A DNA stretch of 64,000 bases, taken from assembly GCF_002909235.1 (NCBI RefSeq), contig NZ_PHQQ01000022.1, forward strand, positions 1 through 64,000, read 5' to 3'. This document shows positions 9,501-17,348 of the stretch, piece after piece. Both the position numbers and the translations under genes were made by a program. The notes below the pieces were generated by a model that was given only the letters and a program-made list of their open reading frames with translations, searched no databases and had not been told where the DNA came from. Source of the DNA: Arenibacter catalasegens. Lineage in GTDB: Bacteria > Bacteroidota > Bacteroidia > Flavobacteriales > Flavobacteriaceae. Position 1 is the stretch's first letter. The number at the start of each line of letters is the position of its first letter.

Positions 9501-10741
9501 CTTTCCGTAATGTCCCTTGCATTGATAACAATGCCCTGGATCATTGGGTCATCAATTAAATTGACGAATAACATTTCTATCCATTTCCATGTCCCATTTT
9601 TATGTCGATATCTAAAGGGTTTGGAGACAAAGGGTTCATTTTGAATAAATTTTGAAAAATAATTGGTAACCTTCCCTCTTTCAGCATCATGTATAAAGTG
9701 GAAAAAGCTTTTGTCTATCAATTCTTCCGAAGAATATTCTAAAGCTGATTCCAAGGTTGTATTTACGTAGCTATAGTTTCCCTTTATATCAACAATTGCC
9801 ATCCAGTTATATCCGGCTTGAATTACGGAGGAATACTTCGGATTTATGAGTTCAATTTGTTCCCAAACCTTTTTTTGGGTAGTTATGTCCAGTAAATCCC
9901 CTTCCAAAAAGATAAGTTTCCCGGTATCATTAGTTTTCGAATTATTAATTATAATGTTAACAATAACAATGTCACCGGACCTATGAATCATTTTACATTC
10001 GAATTCATCATCCGTTAAGTTGTTGTTGCTCCAGTTTCGCCATGTATCCTTAAACTTATCTTGATCAAAAAAATAGACAAAATCACTCCAACTGTCAACG
10101 GAATCCAACTCAAGTTCGTCAGTGGCATAACCAATCATATTAAAAAACCTGGGACTAAACCATAAATTACCCGTTGTATTGTCAAACTTCCAACTAGCAG
10201 TACCATTTGCCTCCGAATAATTTCCTATGGTAATATTTTTATTGTCTACGAAGGTTTTGGCAGAGGCCATTTTTCCTAGTTCCTGATGAAATGAGAGTAA
10301 TGAAACTACTTGATTAGCCAAAGACCTGATAGCCTTTGATTGGTGGTCTGTAAAAGTAATTGGTCGGAAATCATAAATACAAATTATGCCGAGAATTGTT
10401 CCTGTAGAATCTTGCAACGGAGCTGTAATCAAAAATACTGGCAAGCTGGACGATAGGGTTTCAGAACCGTCAACATAATCTGGATTATTTTGAATATCCG
10501 TTATTACAAGTAATTCATTTGGGCAAATGTAAAAATGATTGATAATTTGTTTTTCTATTTTATATCCAGAAAGTTCATGGTTTAGATGGGTTTGCAAACC
10601 ATTCGGAAACTTTAAAAGTGCAGTTTTGGCCGAATGGGAATCGAGTATAAATGAAGCTAATTGACAAATGTCATTATAGTTCCTTAAAGGAACTTCCAAA
10701 AATGAAAGGGATGGGAGGAACTCAACGTTATTTCTATACAC
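6548..10741 (-). CDS. multi-PAS/GAF sensor ending in a HisKA-like helix without ATPase domain
   Basis: This 1397-aa soluble sensor reads as GAF (1-155), PAS (180-290), PAS (303-415), PAS (425-540), PAS (550-665), PAS (673-795), GAF (805-962), PAS (967-1078), PAS (1085-1195), PAS (1210-1313), then a dimerisation/phospho-acceptor-like helix (1320-1390). H1337 in SHIVRAPLARLMG matches an H-box. The protein stops about 60 residues later, so the HATPase domain of a histidine kinase is missing. The fifth PAS has a LOV-like KILQGPKSD stretch but no photo-reactive Cys. No transmembrane segment is seen. The start is GTG, with an in-frame stop five codons upstream. The pseudo-receiver gene 195 bp upstream has the same orientation, so the two may be co-transcribed. 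It could act as a receptor that docks onto another kinase. Confidence 0.9.
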   Translation of the reverse strand: MYRNNVEFLPSLSFLEVPLRNYNDICQLASFILDSHSAKTALLKFPNGLQTHLNHELSGYKIEKQIINHFYICPNELLVITDIQNNPDYVDGSETLSSSLPVFLITAPLQDSTGTILGIICIYDFRPITFTDHQSKAIRSLANQVVSLLSFHQELGKMASAKTFVDNKNITIGNYSEANGTASWKFDNTTGNLWFSPRFFNMIGYATDELELDSVDSWSDFVYFFDQDKFKDTWRNWSNNNLTDDEFECKMIHRSGDIVIVNIIINNSKTNDTGKLIFLEGDLLDITTQKKVWEQIELINPKYSSVIQAGYNWMAIVDIKGNYSYVNTTLESALEYSSEELIDKSFFHFIHDAERGKVTNYFSKFIQNEPFVSKPFRYRHKNGTWKWIEMLFVNLIDDPMIQGIVINARDITERVLINKEIKASEEKHRLLFNTSPYPKYILEIDSFRILDVNDAMVQFYGYSREEFMTMTALELRQKEEISKLLKGLEEFQLQSGTLKSGIYTHKKKNGELVKMDVVGQHLTIDEVKCVLATCSDVTEREKYLNELKQSEHKLKSATSIAKLGHWSLDLNNFYLSCSEEVYKIWERKQESVDLNYDSFVNTIHADDRDDFILKNKNTVAQNKVYDFVYRIILPGDTIKWIHQLGRTIFQDGSPNRMEGTVQDITQQKVEEQQLRLLESVVTNTKDAVLITEAEPFDEQGSKILYVNRAFTKMTGYTAEEIIGKTPKILQGPKSDPKELKRLNQAMRSWEPCEITTINYKKHGEEFWVNLSLSPVADEKGWFTHWISIERDVSDKKNQEIQKNLMIDISLLFGHEKDLKPCLVSILNYLTDFGGLAFGEIWLPNSENSDIQLFADYKNTNVGNIVQSKAEGEKPFQSSNGLVKAIWEKQIVEIWDTKDLKHANRNRFIKLLGLDKIIGIPLFHNEKFIGALILGSENGTDTQIFQSEMFQAVADHLAVEIKRKLVETELEHVFNFAPDILCKAGNDGFFKKINPAASRLLGYSEEELLSRKIIDFVHPDDRKKTRNQQSHLYSGKSYKYFENRYISKSGETIWLSWTARPSEEEGAIYAVAKDITENKDLKNLLNEVTDLAVIGGWELNFRTAQIYWSDMTKKIYEVDSNYTPTVESVLGFYQNEETKEKISTLINNAALKGEAWDLELRINTAKGNEQWLRMIGKPEFINGKCVRIFGSIQDINDLKASQVQMEMTNLEKNRILESIGDAFISVGNDWTVTYWNKMAEKLLMIARDQIIGKNMWDVLRKSVDSKTFLKHYKSIKTGKTVYFQEYFSVLNKWLEVSIYPSEKTLSLYIRDITEKRQGQIAIEKQNEKLREIAWTQSHIVRAPLARLMGIIDLFHENLIDDNEKIELLDNVYLSAIELDAIIHDIVQKSQSVVSISNK

Positions 10742-10935
10742 TACAATTGTAAATTAAATTAAATGGGCCAACTCGATTTTGTAACCTTGGAGTGATGGAT
10801 TGGAATATTTCGAATTCACGGAGCCATCAATTGTACCATTATATATTAGACTGTACTAAAAACCCAATCAATGGAAATACTTAGCTTGATTATTTGATTT
10901 TTAATAAAAATAATCTTTTATTTTCAAATAGTTGG

Positions 10936-11343
10936 CTAATTGACCAGGCTCAACCAATGATATTTGATTTGCCGAAATATGCCCAAAAACTCCTTTACCA
11001 CCAAAGGTTTGCTTATATAGCAAAAATTATTTTTATTAAACTGTGGTTGTATATCAGACCCGGAAGAAGTCAATATTAAGACTGGGATAAAAAAATTATT
11101 CAAATTACTTATTTTAGATAAAATATTGACTCCGTTAATCATGATGAGATCCTCATTTGCAATAATTAAATCCGGATTTCCAATATTTTTATTCTTCAAT
11201 ATACTTTGAATATGAACAATGGCTTCTGGGCCTTCTTCCAATAAAATAATATTACAAAGCTCTCCATTTTGTTGAAGGGACTCTTTAACTAATATGGCAT
11301 CAAGGACACAGTTTTCGATCAATATGATATTTTTTGTATTCAT
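10936..11343 (-). CDS. atypical receiver-domain protein lacking the phospho-acceptor Asp
   Basis: This 135-aa protein has the fold pattern of a single-domain receiver: a beta-1 strand IILIE, T92 (LILTSS) and the conserved Lys in YISKP (K112). The position that should be the phosphorylated Asp is N63 (DLIIANEDL), and the acidic pair is reduced to E10-N11. It should therefore not be phosphorylated in the normal way. It lies upstream of, and in line with, the giant PAS sensor, which itself lacks a kinase domain. The pair may work by constitutive protein contact; this is inference. Confidence 0.75.
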   Translation of the reverse strand: MNTKNIILIENCVLDAILVKESLQQNGELCNIILLEEGPEAIVHIQSILKNKNIGNPDLIIANEDLIMINGVNILSKISNLNNFFIPVLILTSSGSDIQPQFNKNNFCYISKPLVVKEFLGIFRQIKYHWLSLVN

Positions 11344-11554
11344 AGAAGTTAAGTTTCCATTAGATTTGGGTATGATTCTTTAACTGCTAATTTGGTGATT
11401 TATTTTATTTAAAGTAACATTAATTAGACTAATTACGAACTTCGTGACTACGCTATATGTTGACTATAATTTCAAATGAATCACTATGGACTTAAAGCAC
11501 GGAGGTTTTCTTTACTAGGTACTGAAAGTCCTTAGCCCTATTCCAATATAAAAT

Positions 11555-11955
11555 TTGAATTATCAGAACCGTCTAGACGATGATACTCTAAATCATCATT
11601 GACCATCTTTCCGTTACATTTCGCGTACTCTATACACCATAACCGCTCGCCCAAAAATGTTGTCCCCGTAACATTTTTTTAGCATCGGAAACTTATGATG
11701 GCGCTTTCCCGATGTTACTACTTCAATAGTTTTACCATCGAACTTACATTCATCTTGGGGGGTATTCAATGGGCATATGGATATGGTCGGAACTCACTAC
11801 CCCATTCAAAATCTCTATCCCTTCTGTTTCAATTCTATATCAGCAGCTCCAGAAAACGTTTCTGCACATCCCCGCGTCAAACCTTGGTCTGTACTTAGTA
11901 GCCCAATCAAGGTGAGGGGTCAATCTGCTTGCCGTATGTGATCCCTTCCTCAATG
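11555..11955 (-). pseudogene. IS200/IS605-family TnpA transposase relic
   Basis: Reading the minus strand across stops and a frame change gives the whole course of a Y1 (HUH) transposase. It runs RKGSHTASRLTPHLDWATKYR, then IEILNGVVSSDHIHM (the family HUH region, here D-H-I-H), PPRMNVSSMVKLLK, and a tail YHRLDGSDN. At least three stops break it, and the nucleophile Tyr region is damaged. The similarity is to the family pattern I know, not a database match. No intact partner gene (TnpB) is nearby. Confidence 0.75.
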
Positions 11956-12330
11956 TATTGACCATTACACGAAAATATAGATTTTTTCGAATTACTAAAG
12001 TGCTGCAATAAATTATAGGGTTTAACACCCTAACCTGTGACCAATTAAGGCTCTTTTTTTATTTAAAAAAGTAGAATAATATCCATCCAAAATGAGTTCA
12101 ACTTCGACCAAAATCGTTTTTATTCTTCAATAAACAGGAAAAATCTGGTTGAAAGCAAAACTGATAAAGCGAAATGATTATGATTTAAGTAAGTTCATTT
12201 AGTAGGTTTTGAGCATAATCCTACCGATAGAACTAAGGGTAAAACCAATTAATTATTAAAATGAGTGCCAAACAATTGTTCATTGGCCTTTTGAAGTGAA
12301 AGTAATGTTATGAAAGTAAATTTTAAAATG
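11956..12330. other. intergenic stretch between the IS200 relic and the att-like site
   Basis: No gene or RNA is recognisable. The left TTGTAC box pair begins at its right edge. Confidence 0.45.
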
Positions 12331-12348
12331 TTGTACATATGTTGTACA
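12331..12348 (+). promoter_or_regulatory. paired TTGTAC boxes, candidate integrase arm site (left)
   Basis: Two TTGTAC hexamers lie 11 bp apart (TTGTACATATGTTGTACA). The same arrangement recurs at 12548-12565, and together they flank the tRNA fragment, as arm-type integrase or excisionase sites do. Confidence 0.5.
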
Positions 12349-12354
12349 GAAGTA

Positions 12355-12384
12355 AAAAACCCAAGAGCATAAACTCTTGGGTTT
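12355..12384 (-). terminator. terminator behind the tRNA fragment
   Basis: A 10-bp perfect stem AACCCAAGAG/CTCTTGGGTT with loop TTTATG is followed by a T run when read on the minus strand. This is the usual spacing behind a tRNA gene on that strand. Confidence 0.8.
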
Positions 12385-12395
12385 CCTATTTTTAC

Positions 12396-12441
12396 TGGTA
12401 GCGAGAGGGGGGCACGATCCCCCGACCTCCGGGTTATGAAC
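12396..12441 (-). other. 3' fragment of tRNA-Met, att-like site
   Basis: On the minus strand the sequence runs from an anticodon loop TTCATAA (anticodon CAT) through a variable loop, a GGGGG/CCCCC T-stem and an acceptor strand ending in CCA. The 5' half (acceptor 5' strand and D-arm) is absent upstream. A tRNA 3' portion next to a tyrosine recombinase gene is the classic footprint of tRNA-targeted integration. The sister att copy is not in the window. Confidence 0.75.
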
Positions 12442-12547
12442 TTTGAAAAGCCTGTATTGATATGGTTCTATATGACTTATAATCAGTCGTTTATTGATGA
12501 GTTGTGAAATTATGAAATGTTGTAAAACCAAGTAAAAACATCAAATG

Positions 12548-12565
12548 TTGTACCTATGTTGTACC
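12548..12565 (+). promoter_or_regulatory. paired TTGTAC boxes, candidate integrase arm site (right)
   Basis: TTGTAC repeats with the same 11-bp spacing as at 12331-12348 (TTGTACCTATGTTGTACC), 37 bp before the integrase ATG. A weaker TTGTAA half-site lies near 12520. Confidence 0.5.
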
Positions 12566-12601
12566 TAGATTTTGTATCTTGAAGTATCGAACTTCAAAAT
12601 A

Positions 12602-13813
12602 ATGGCAACAATACAGGCAGTTTTAAGGAGGAAACCAAACAAAGCGGGTTTATTCCCTATCGCGATTCGTGTAACTATAGATAGAAAATCATCATTCTTG
12701 TTTACTGGACAATATATTGACGAGAAATTCTGGGATAGTAAATTCGACAGAGTAAGAAAATCACATCCGAACTCAAGCCGTTTAAATAAGTTGGTTGCAA
12801 AGAAACTATCAGAAGCAAATGACAGACTTATTGATAGTGATGGGGAAGGTAACGACCGATCTGCCAAGAAGATAAAAAATAAAATACTTGGTAAGTCAAA
12901 GGTAGATTTTTTTCTAGCCAGTGAATTATTTCTTGGGAACATACTAAGACGTAAAAAATTCGATCAACATTACAATCAAGAAAAGAGATTGAATATATTC
13001 AAAGATTTTTTGGGGCGCAAGGAGTTGCCGTTTATCGATTTGGATGTTAGTTTGTTAAGGCGGTTTGAAGCCTATCTACTTTATGAGCGAAAGGTAGCTC
13101 CAAGAACAGCTATTAATTATCTTATGCTAATTAGAACAGTCTATAATTTGGCACGAAAAGAATATCATGTGGACGATAGCAGCTATCCATTTGGAAAAGG
13201 AAAAATTCAGATAAAATTCCCTGAAAGTGAGAAAATCGGATTGAATAAGGAAGAGATCATATTGCTTGAAACAGCAAGAGACTTGACAGTGGCTCAACAA
13301 AATACAGTTAATACGTGGCTAACAAGTTTTTATTTTGCGGGTATAAGGGTCGGTGATATTTTGAAATTGAAATGCTCGGATTTTAAAGATGATAGGCTTT
13401 ATTATCGGATGGGGAAAAACCAAAAAATAGTTTCCCTAGCAGTGCCTGAGAAGGCAAAAAGATTACTATACCTGTATACGTCGGTTCAACAGCATAAAAA
13501 TGATTTAGTTTTTCCTTATTTAAAAGGGACTAATTTAAAAGACCATAAGCAAGTGGTAACTCGGGTAAAGACGATAACTAGAAACTTAAATAGGCGATTG
13601 GAAATGGTAGCCGAAAAACTTGGTATTGAAAAGAAACTCAGTATGCACATTGCACGGCACAGCTTCGGTAATATTTCAGGGGATAAAATCCCAATTCAAA
13701 TGCTTCAGAAATTATATCGGCATTCTTCTATTACAACCACCGTCAATTATCAGTCAAATTTCATGCACAAAGAAACGGATGATGCTTTAGAAAAGGTTCT
13801 AAACTTTGATTGA
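12602..13813 (+). CDS. tyrosine recombinase / integrase of an integrative element
   Basis: This 403-aa site-specific recombinase has an N-terminal arm-binding domain (ATIQAVLRRKPNKAGL), a SAM-like core-binding domain (about 90-195) and a C-terminal catalytic domain. The active-site set is complete: R249 (GIRVGD), H349-x-x-R352 (HIARHSFG), H374 and nucleophile Y383 (TTVNYQ). The ATG at 12602 is preferred. A TTG-initiated form ten codons longer would overlap the region next to the arm-site boxes. It lies beside the tRNA-Met fragment and is followed by a helix-turn-helix gene, so it very likely drives insertion of an element at tRNA-Met. The element's extent is not resolved here. Confidence 0.93.
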   Translation: MATIQAVLRRKPNKAGLFPIAIRVTIDRKSSFLFTGQYIDEKFWDSKFDRVRKSHPNSSRLNKLVAKKLSEANDRLIDSDGEGNDRSAKKIKNKILGKSKVDFFLASELFLGNILRRKKFDQHYNQEKRLNIFKDFLGRKELPFIDLDVSLLRRFEAYLLYERKVAPRTAINYLMLIRTVYNLARKEYHVDDSSYPFGKGKIQIKFPESEKIGLNKEEIILLETARDLTVAQQNTVNTWLTSFYFAGIRVGDILKLKCSDFKDDRLYYRMGKNQKIVSLAVPEKAKRLLYLYTSVQQHKNDLVFPYLKGTNLKDHKQVVTRVKTITRNLNRRLEMVAEKLGIEKKLSMHIARHSFGNISGDKIPIQMLQKLYRHSSITTTVNYQSNFMHKETDDALEKVLNFD

Positions 13814-13942
13814 GATGTTACCGTTTGACCATTCGATTGACGCTTAATCCTAATTAATTGGCAAAGAATGGACATAATTCGTATATTATAGGATGAAAAA
13901 TCACGAAGATGACCATACATTTAACTTTTAATAATTAATCCG

Positions 13943-14212
13943 ATGCAGGTGGTATGTCTACAAGAAGAAGCTTTTTATGCTTTATTTGATAAGGTGGTGG
14001 AACATTTAGAATCTAAACGCATGGATAAACCGGCTAAATGGATTGATGGTGAAGAAGCAATGTTATTACTTAATATAAAATCTACAACCACCTTGCAGAA
14101 ATTGAGGGATGAGGGAAAGATTCGATTTTCTCAACCACAAAAAAAAATAATTCTTTACGATCGAGATTCAATTAATGAATATATTGAAAGGTACGCCCGT
14201 GAAACTTTTTAA
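13943..14212 (+). CDS. helix-turn-helix protein, excisionase-like
   Basis: An 89-aa protein with a MerR/excisionase-type winged helix: an N-terminal helix (residues 1-28), then WIDGEEAMLLLNIKSTTTLQ, where the recognition helix is expected, and a wing (IRFSQPQKKIILYDR). In Bacteroidetes integrative elements small proteins of this type follow the integrase and help excision or regulate it. The gene lies 129 bp after the integrase stop and 2 bp before the next small gene, so the last two are surely co-transcribed. It could instead be a repressor; the sequence does not decide. Confidence 0.8.
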   Translation: MQVVCLQEEAFYALFDKVVEHLESKRMDKPAKWIDGEEAMLLLNIKSTTTLQKLRDEGKIRFSQPQKKIILYDRDSINEYIERYARETF

Positions 14213-14214
14213 TT

Positions 14215-14478
14215 ATGGAAGAAAATCTAAAAGTTGATAAGGATTACATGGAAGCATTCAATCTGGGCTATGAACTGGCTAAAGAATTGAATCTAAAATC
14301 GCCCATGTTCAAAGAAGTTAATTCAAAAAATGAGCGTATGAATGCGATTCAATCAGGGATGGAACAATACAATAGGGAAATTACGAAACATAAAAATCTT
14401 ACTTTAGATAGGAGTGAAATTATTCCAAAAAAACATAAAAATGAGGATAACCAAAAAGGGAATGAACTCTCCATTTAA
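14215..14478 (+). CDS. small hypothetical protein of the integration module
   Basis: This 87-aa charged protein starts 2 bp after the helix-turn-helix gene. The N-terminal half is helical (DYMEAFNLGYELAKELNL) and the C-terminal third is Lys/Asn/Glu-rich and probably disordered. It has no transmembrane segment or signal peptide. I have the impression of having seen this type of small protein behind excisionase-like genes in flavobacterial elements, but I know no function. Confidence 0.65.
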   Translation: MEENLKVDKDYMEAFNLGYELAKELNLKSPMFKEVNSKNERMNAIQSGMEQYNREITKHKNLTLDRSEIIPKKHKNEDNQKGNELSI

Positions 14479-14499
14479 GTGGTATTGTCCAGTCTAAAC

Positions 14500-14605
14500 C
14501 ATTTAGATTTTACCGAATGTATAGCAAGAGCCATACGAATCGAGAGGTTCACCTACGATTCTTGAGAGAATTTTTAGGATGAGACTCCCCTTTACCTACT
14601 TGAAT
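14500..14605 (+). mobile_element. 3'-end fragment of a group II intron (domains V-VI)
   Basis: The stretch GAGCCATACGAATCGAGAGG ... CCTACGATTCT has the form of a domain V hairpin. It is followed by GAGACTCCCCTTTACCTACTT, which resembles the domain VI/3' end of bacterial group II introns. The catalytic stem has mismatches against the family pattern and no intron ORF precedes it, so it is a dead fragment. A matching 5' end lies downstream at 18609. Confidence 0.6.
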
Positions 14606-14660
14606 ATAGCAAGTTCTTGCCGAAGTTCTATTGTCTATCTATCTAAAATTATTGCTGCGA

Positions 14661-14927
14661 CTATTTTGGCAATACGGGAACCAAACCATGCCTTTTCATT
14701 ACCATTTTTAGTTTTTCAATATCAGGAGGTCCGCCTGCGTTTACAATTTGAGCACACTCTTCAAAGAAATTTGGCCCAAGAAGGGCTGGAGTAATTACTG
14801 CCAGAGCCTTTGAATTTTCATTCCTGAAATTATTAAACCCTTGCACCGCACCGCGAGGAATAAAATAAGATTCACCTTTAGCAATATCAACAGGTTTACC
14901 CTCTACAGTAAATTTAGTTAGTTTATA
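14661..14927 (-). pseudogene. 5'-truncated cupin-domain gene
   Basis: An open minus-strand frame reads YKLTKFTVEGKPVDIAKGES, then YFIPRGAVQGFNN and a C-terminal tail ending VPVLPK and a stop. The FIPRGAVQGF pattern is the second conserved motif of cupin_2 barrels. The first metal-binding motif and any start codon are missing: upstream of about 14927 the frame dissolves into AT-rich sequence. The remaining 88 codons are intact, so the loss looks recent and was probably caused by a rearrangement next to the intron fragment. Confidence 0.7.
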
Positions 14928-15068
14928 TGATTATTATCATTTTTTTCATCAAATGAATTTCTGAACTTGGTAAATAATGTACTGGTCTGGAAACATTAAC
15001 CATAAGTGTTAGAAGTTGAATAAATATATTCCAGAAGGATATATCAAAAATAATTATTACAGAATATT

Positions 15069-15485
15069 ATGAAAACGCTACTAATTATTTTTTCACTTTT
15101 TGGGTTAGTTGCCTTGAGTGGTTGTGCCCAGAAAACAGACACAAATGTTTTGCTTCAAAATTCCGAAACAAGAAATGAGATTTTCGATGTGATAGTTGAA
15201 GATCGTGACATGATGAATTCCTTTATGGAAAAAATGCAGGATAATGAAAATGCTATGCATATGATGCAAGGAAATCAAATGATGATTGGACATATGATGG
15301 ATCATAACGGCATCCAAATGATGATAAAAAATGGACCCATAATGAACAATATGATGCAATTGATGCATGAAAATGGTATGTTGAGTAATGAATGTATGCA
15401 AGACATTTTGAAAACAATGAATGATAAGGGTATGAAGATGAATGGAATGGGAATGATGAACCAAGAGGAAGATAATAATAAGTAA
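15069..15485 (+). CDS. methionine-rich lipoprotein, possible copper-binding
   Basis: A 138-aa lipoprotein with a clear signal and lipobox (LSGC, lipidated C19). About 26 residues are Met, mostly in MM pairs and HMM/QMM motifs after residue 55, with several His. Met/His-rich periplasmic proteins commonly bind Cu(I) or Ag(I), so metal sequestration in the envelope is the best guess. The next gene, 31 bp on, encodes a SHOCT membrane protein, a pairing seen in flavobacterial metal-response loci. No efflux gene is present. The metal role is inferred from composition. Confidence 0.75.
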   Translation: MKTLLIIFSLFGLVALSGCAQKTDTNVLLQNSETRNEIFDVIVEDRDMMNSFMEKMQDNENAMHMMQGNQMMIGHMMDHNGIQMMIKNGPIMNNMMQLMHENGMLSNECMQDILKTMNDKGMKMNGMGMMNQEEDNNK

Positions 15486-15516
15486 CTATCAAATTAAATT
15501 AAATAGTAGTTTAATT

Positions 15517-15735
15517 ATGCACCACGTTGACGGACATTTTTGGGGTATGCATTTTTTGTGGTGGATCGTATTGTTAATTGTATTGATTGGAATTTTCCGG
15601 TTTCTTTATAAAACATCTTTCCGAGGACCAAAAAAAGTCGATTCATTACAAATTCTTAAAAAACGATTTGCTAATGGTGACATCTCAAAAGAAGTATATG
15701 AAGAATCAAAGAAAATTTTGGAGGTGGATCTTTAA
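15517..15735 (+). CDS. SHOCT-domain small membrane protein
   Basis: A 72-aa protein with a His-containing N-terminus (MHHVDGHFWGMHF), one transmembrane helix (about 14-31) and a C-terminal SHOCT domain (about 41-70, ILKKRFANGDISKEVYEE). SHOCT domains are short oligomerisation modules. The gene follows the Met-rich lipoprotein by 31 bp and is probably co-transcribed with it. The His/Met-rich N-terminus fits a shared metal-related role, which remains inference. Confidence 0.82.
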   Translation: MHHVDGHFWGMHFLWWIVLLIVLIGIFRFLYKTSFRGPKKVDSLQILKKRFANGDISKEVYEESKKILEVDL

Positions 15736-15801
15736 TTATAAGACACTATCCCTTTAAGTGTATAAGTCCTGAATTAAGGTTATTGTATCTTTTTTACATT
15801 G

Positions 15802-16458
15802 TTAATGTTTCCTCGCCACTATATGAAATATTTGCCAATGTTTTGGTTTCCTAAGCTCTGGCGGATCGTCACGTTCTTCTTCCCTAATCATCTCTATTGA
15901 AAAGCCTTCTAACAACTTTAAAACTTCCTTACGAGAGTGGTGAGATCGATTAGGAAGTGATGCCCAGGTATCTCTACTTCCAAAGAACTGACCTGCAAAC
16001 CTGCCTCCGGGGCGGATTGATGCTACGATTTTATTCCATAGCACTTCAAAATGTTGTGGCTCGCAAAACGGCAAGGCGAAACTGGCGTTCACCATGTCAC
16101 AATCGGGAAACTTCATATCACAGAAGTTCACCACTGTGGCTGTCAATTGGGGTTTCAATATGTCTGGTACCCTCGCCCATAAATAAGAGAATGCTTCTGG
16201 GTGATTATCGGTTGCTAATACTCGCCAGTTTCTACTGAGCAGTTCCAGCGAATCACGGCCTTCACCAGCAGCTAAATCGACCGCAAATCCTTTACTAAAT
16301 CCCTCCTGCTCAAAAGAATCCAGGGCTGCAATGAGTGTATCTCGAGCTCCTTTTCCAAGAACAGCATTGAAATACCCCGACCAGTCTTCTATCTCCGAGA
16401 AGTCTTGTGCACCCATAGGTGGTAAGCCCGGCTTCTTTGATTTGTCTTTTTCGTACAT
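15802..16458 (-). CDS. class I SAM-dependent methyltransferase
   Basis: This 218-aa protein has the Rossmann methyltransferase core. Motif I is DLAAGEGRDS (residues 61-70), the acidic residue after beta-2 lies in ATDNHPEA, and post-motif I is NFCDMKFPD. Further strands (VNASFALPF, GGRFAGQFFG) complete the TehB-like pattern. The substrate is not evident. It stands alone, convergent with the SHOCT gene. Codon use looks somewhat richer in G/C than its neighbours, and the surrounding region is full of mobile debris, so transfer is possible. Confidence 0.85.
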   Translation of the reverse strand: MYEKDKSKKPGLPPMGAQDFSEIEDWSGYFNAVLGKGARDTLIAALDSFEQEGFSKGFAVDLAAGEGRDSLELLSRNWRVLATDNHPEAFSYLWARVPDILKPQLTATVVNFCDMKFPDCDMVNASFALPFCEPQHFEVLWNKIVASIRPGGRFAGQFFGSRDTWASLPNRSHHSRKEVLKLLEGFSIEMIREEERDDPPELRKPKHWQIFHIVARKH

Positions 16459-17348
16459 AAGTTTTCTATTTTGTAATACTATAATTCTGCCAATTGTTAA
16501 GAAAATTAATACTCTAATTTAAATATTAATTTTTCATATTTCTTGTTTTAAATGAAGCACAATGGTCTTGTATATCGCTCGTACCGGGCAAATTATAAAA
16601 TTATTTTCGGTTAAGCACGAGCCGAATTTTTAAATTTTTCTTATTACCTTTTTTTATAAATAAGTCTAATTTAAAAATTTAGCGGTCTTTGCAAATAAGC
16701 ACAAACCACTCAGAAGGCCTTTAGTAGCTATGTTTTATACACGGAGTTGAACGAATCCTACCTATCGGTTGGAAGCTCCCTAAACTCTTCAGATAGGATA
16801 TTCTTTTCATAAAAGTAATGGATTTATTAGTTTGTATCTTAACTTTAAATCTATTATCATATTTAAAAAAAGTAAGACCCTTGTGGAAGTACAAGGCTTC
16901 AGTACAATTCAAAACAAATTGAAGCAAAGCTTTTCCATTAATGGCAAAGCAAAAAGCACCTTAAGCAATTACCTCAGATGCCTGGCACACATTGCCCTGC
17001 ACTAAAAGCAGGGTCCGGAGAAACTCACGGTAGAAAACTGGACTTGCAACAAAAAAGTGGACAATTAGATAAGAGCCATGTACTTTAGGCCCCAATAAGT
17101 TCGGAGTGATATTTTAAATTTCAAAAAAATAACTTTGAGATATAAAATACAGGAAATGGAGTTTAGACGAAAGGCTAGAAATCCTATCATCTTCAGAAGA
17201 GCTGGGTATGGTTAAAGACATAGCCGAAAAATGGGAAAATAAACCTTTGAATTATATAATTAATTATAAGAATTATTAAATATTCTTTATGAAAATTAAC
17301 TTATTTTTGAGGTTCACATTGATGTTCTACCAAAAAAAAATAAATATT
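16459..17348. other. intergenic debris, no intact gene
   Basis: This 890-bp stretch holds one copy of an interspersed repeat (16660-16707) and a segment near 17030-17060 (AAAAAAGTGGACAATTAG) that looks like an insertion-sequence end. There is no convincing coding frame. Confidence 0.4.
16660..16707 (+). repeat. interspersed repeat, copy 1
   Basis: ATAAGTCTAATTTAAAAATTTAGCGGTCTT is closely matched by the copy at 18518. The core AATTTAAAAATT is an inverted repeat. Confidence 0.5.

Noticed and set aside
11695-11898. 67-codon plus-strand frame
   Set aside because: It is the antisense of the IS200/IS605 transposase relic.
12280-12531. 83-codon minus-strand frame reading through the tRNA fragment
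   Set aside because: Its central residues are simply the translated tRNA-Met 3' end and the terminator hairpin.
16980-17040. Possible intron or ribosomal-like stem segment with the motif GTCCGGAGAAACTC
   Set aside because: Too short and without a matching structure; I could not link it to any RNA family.
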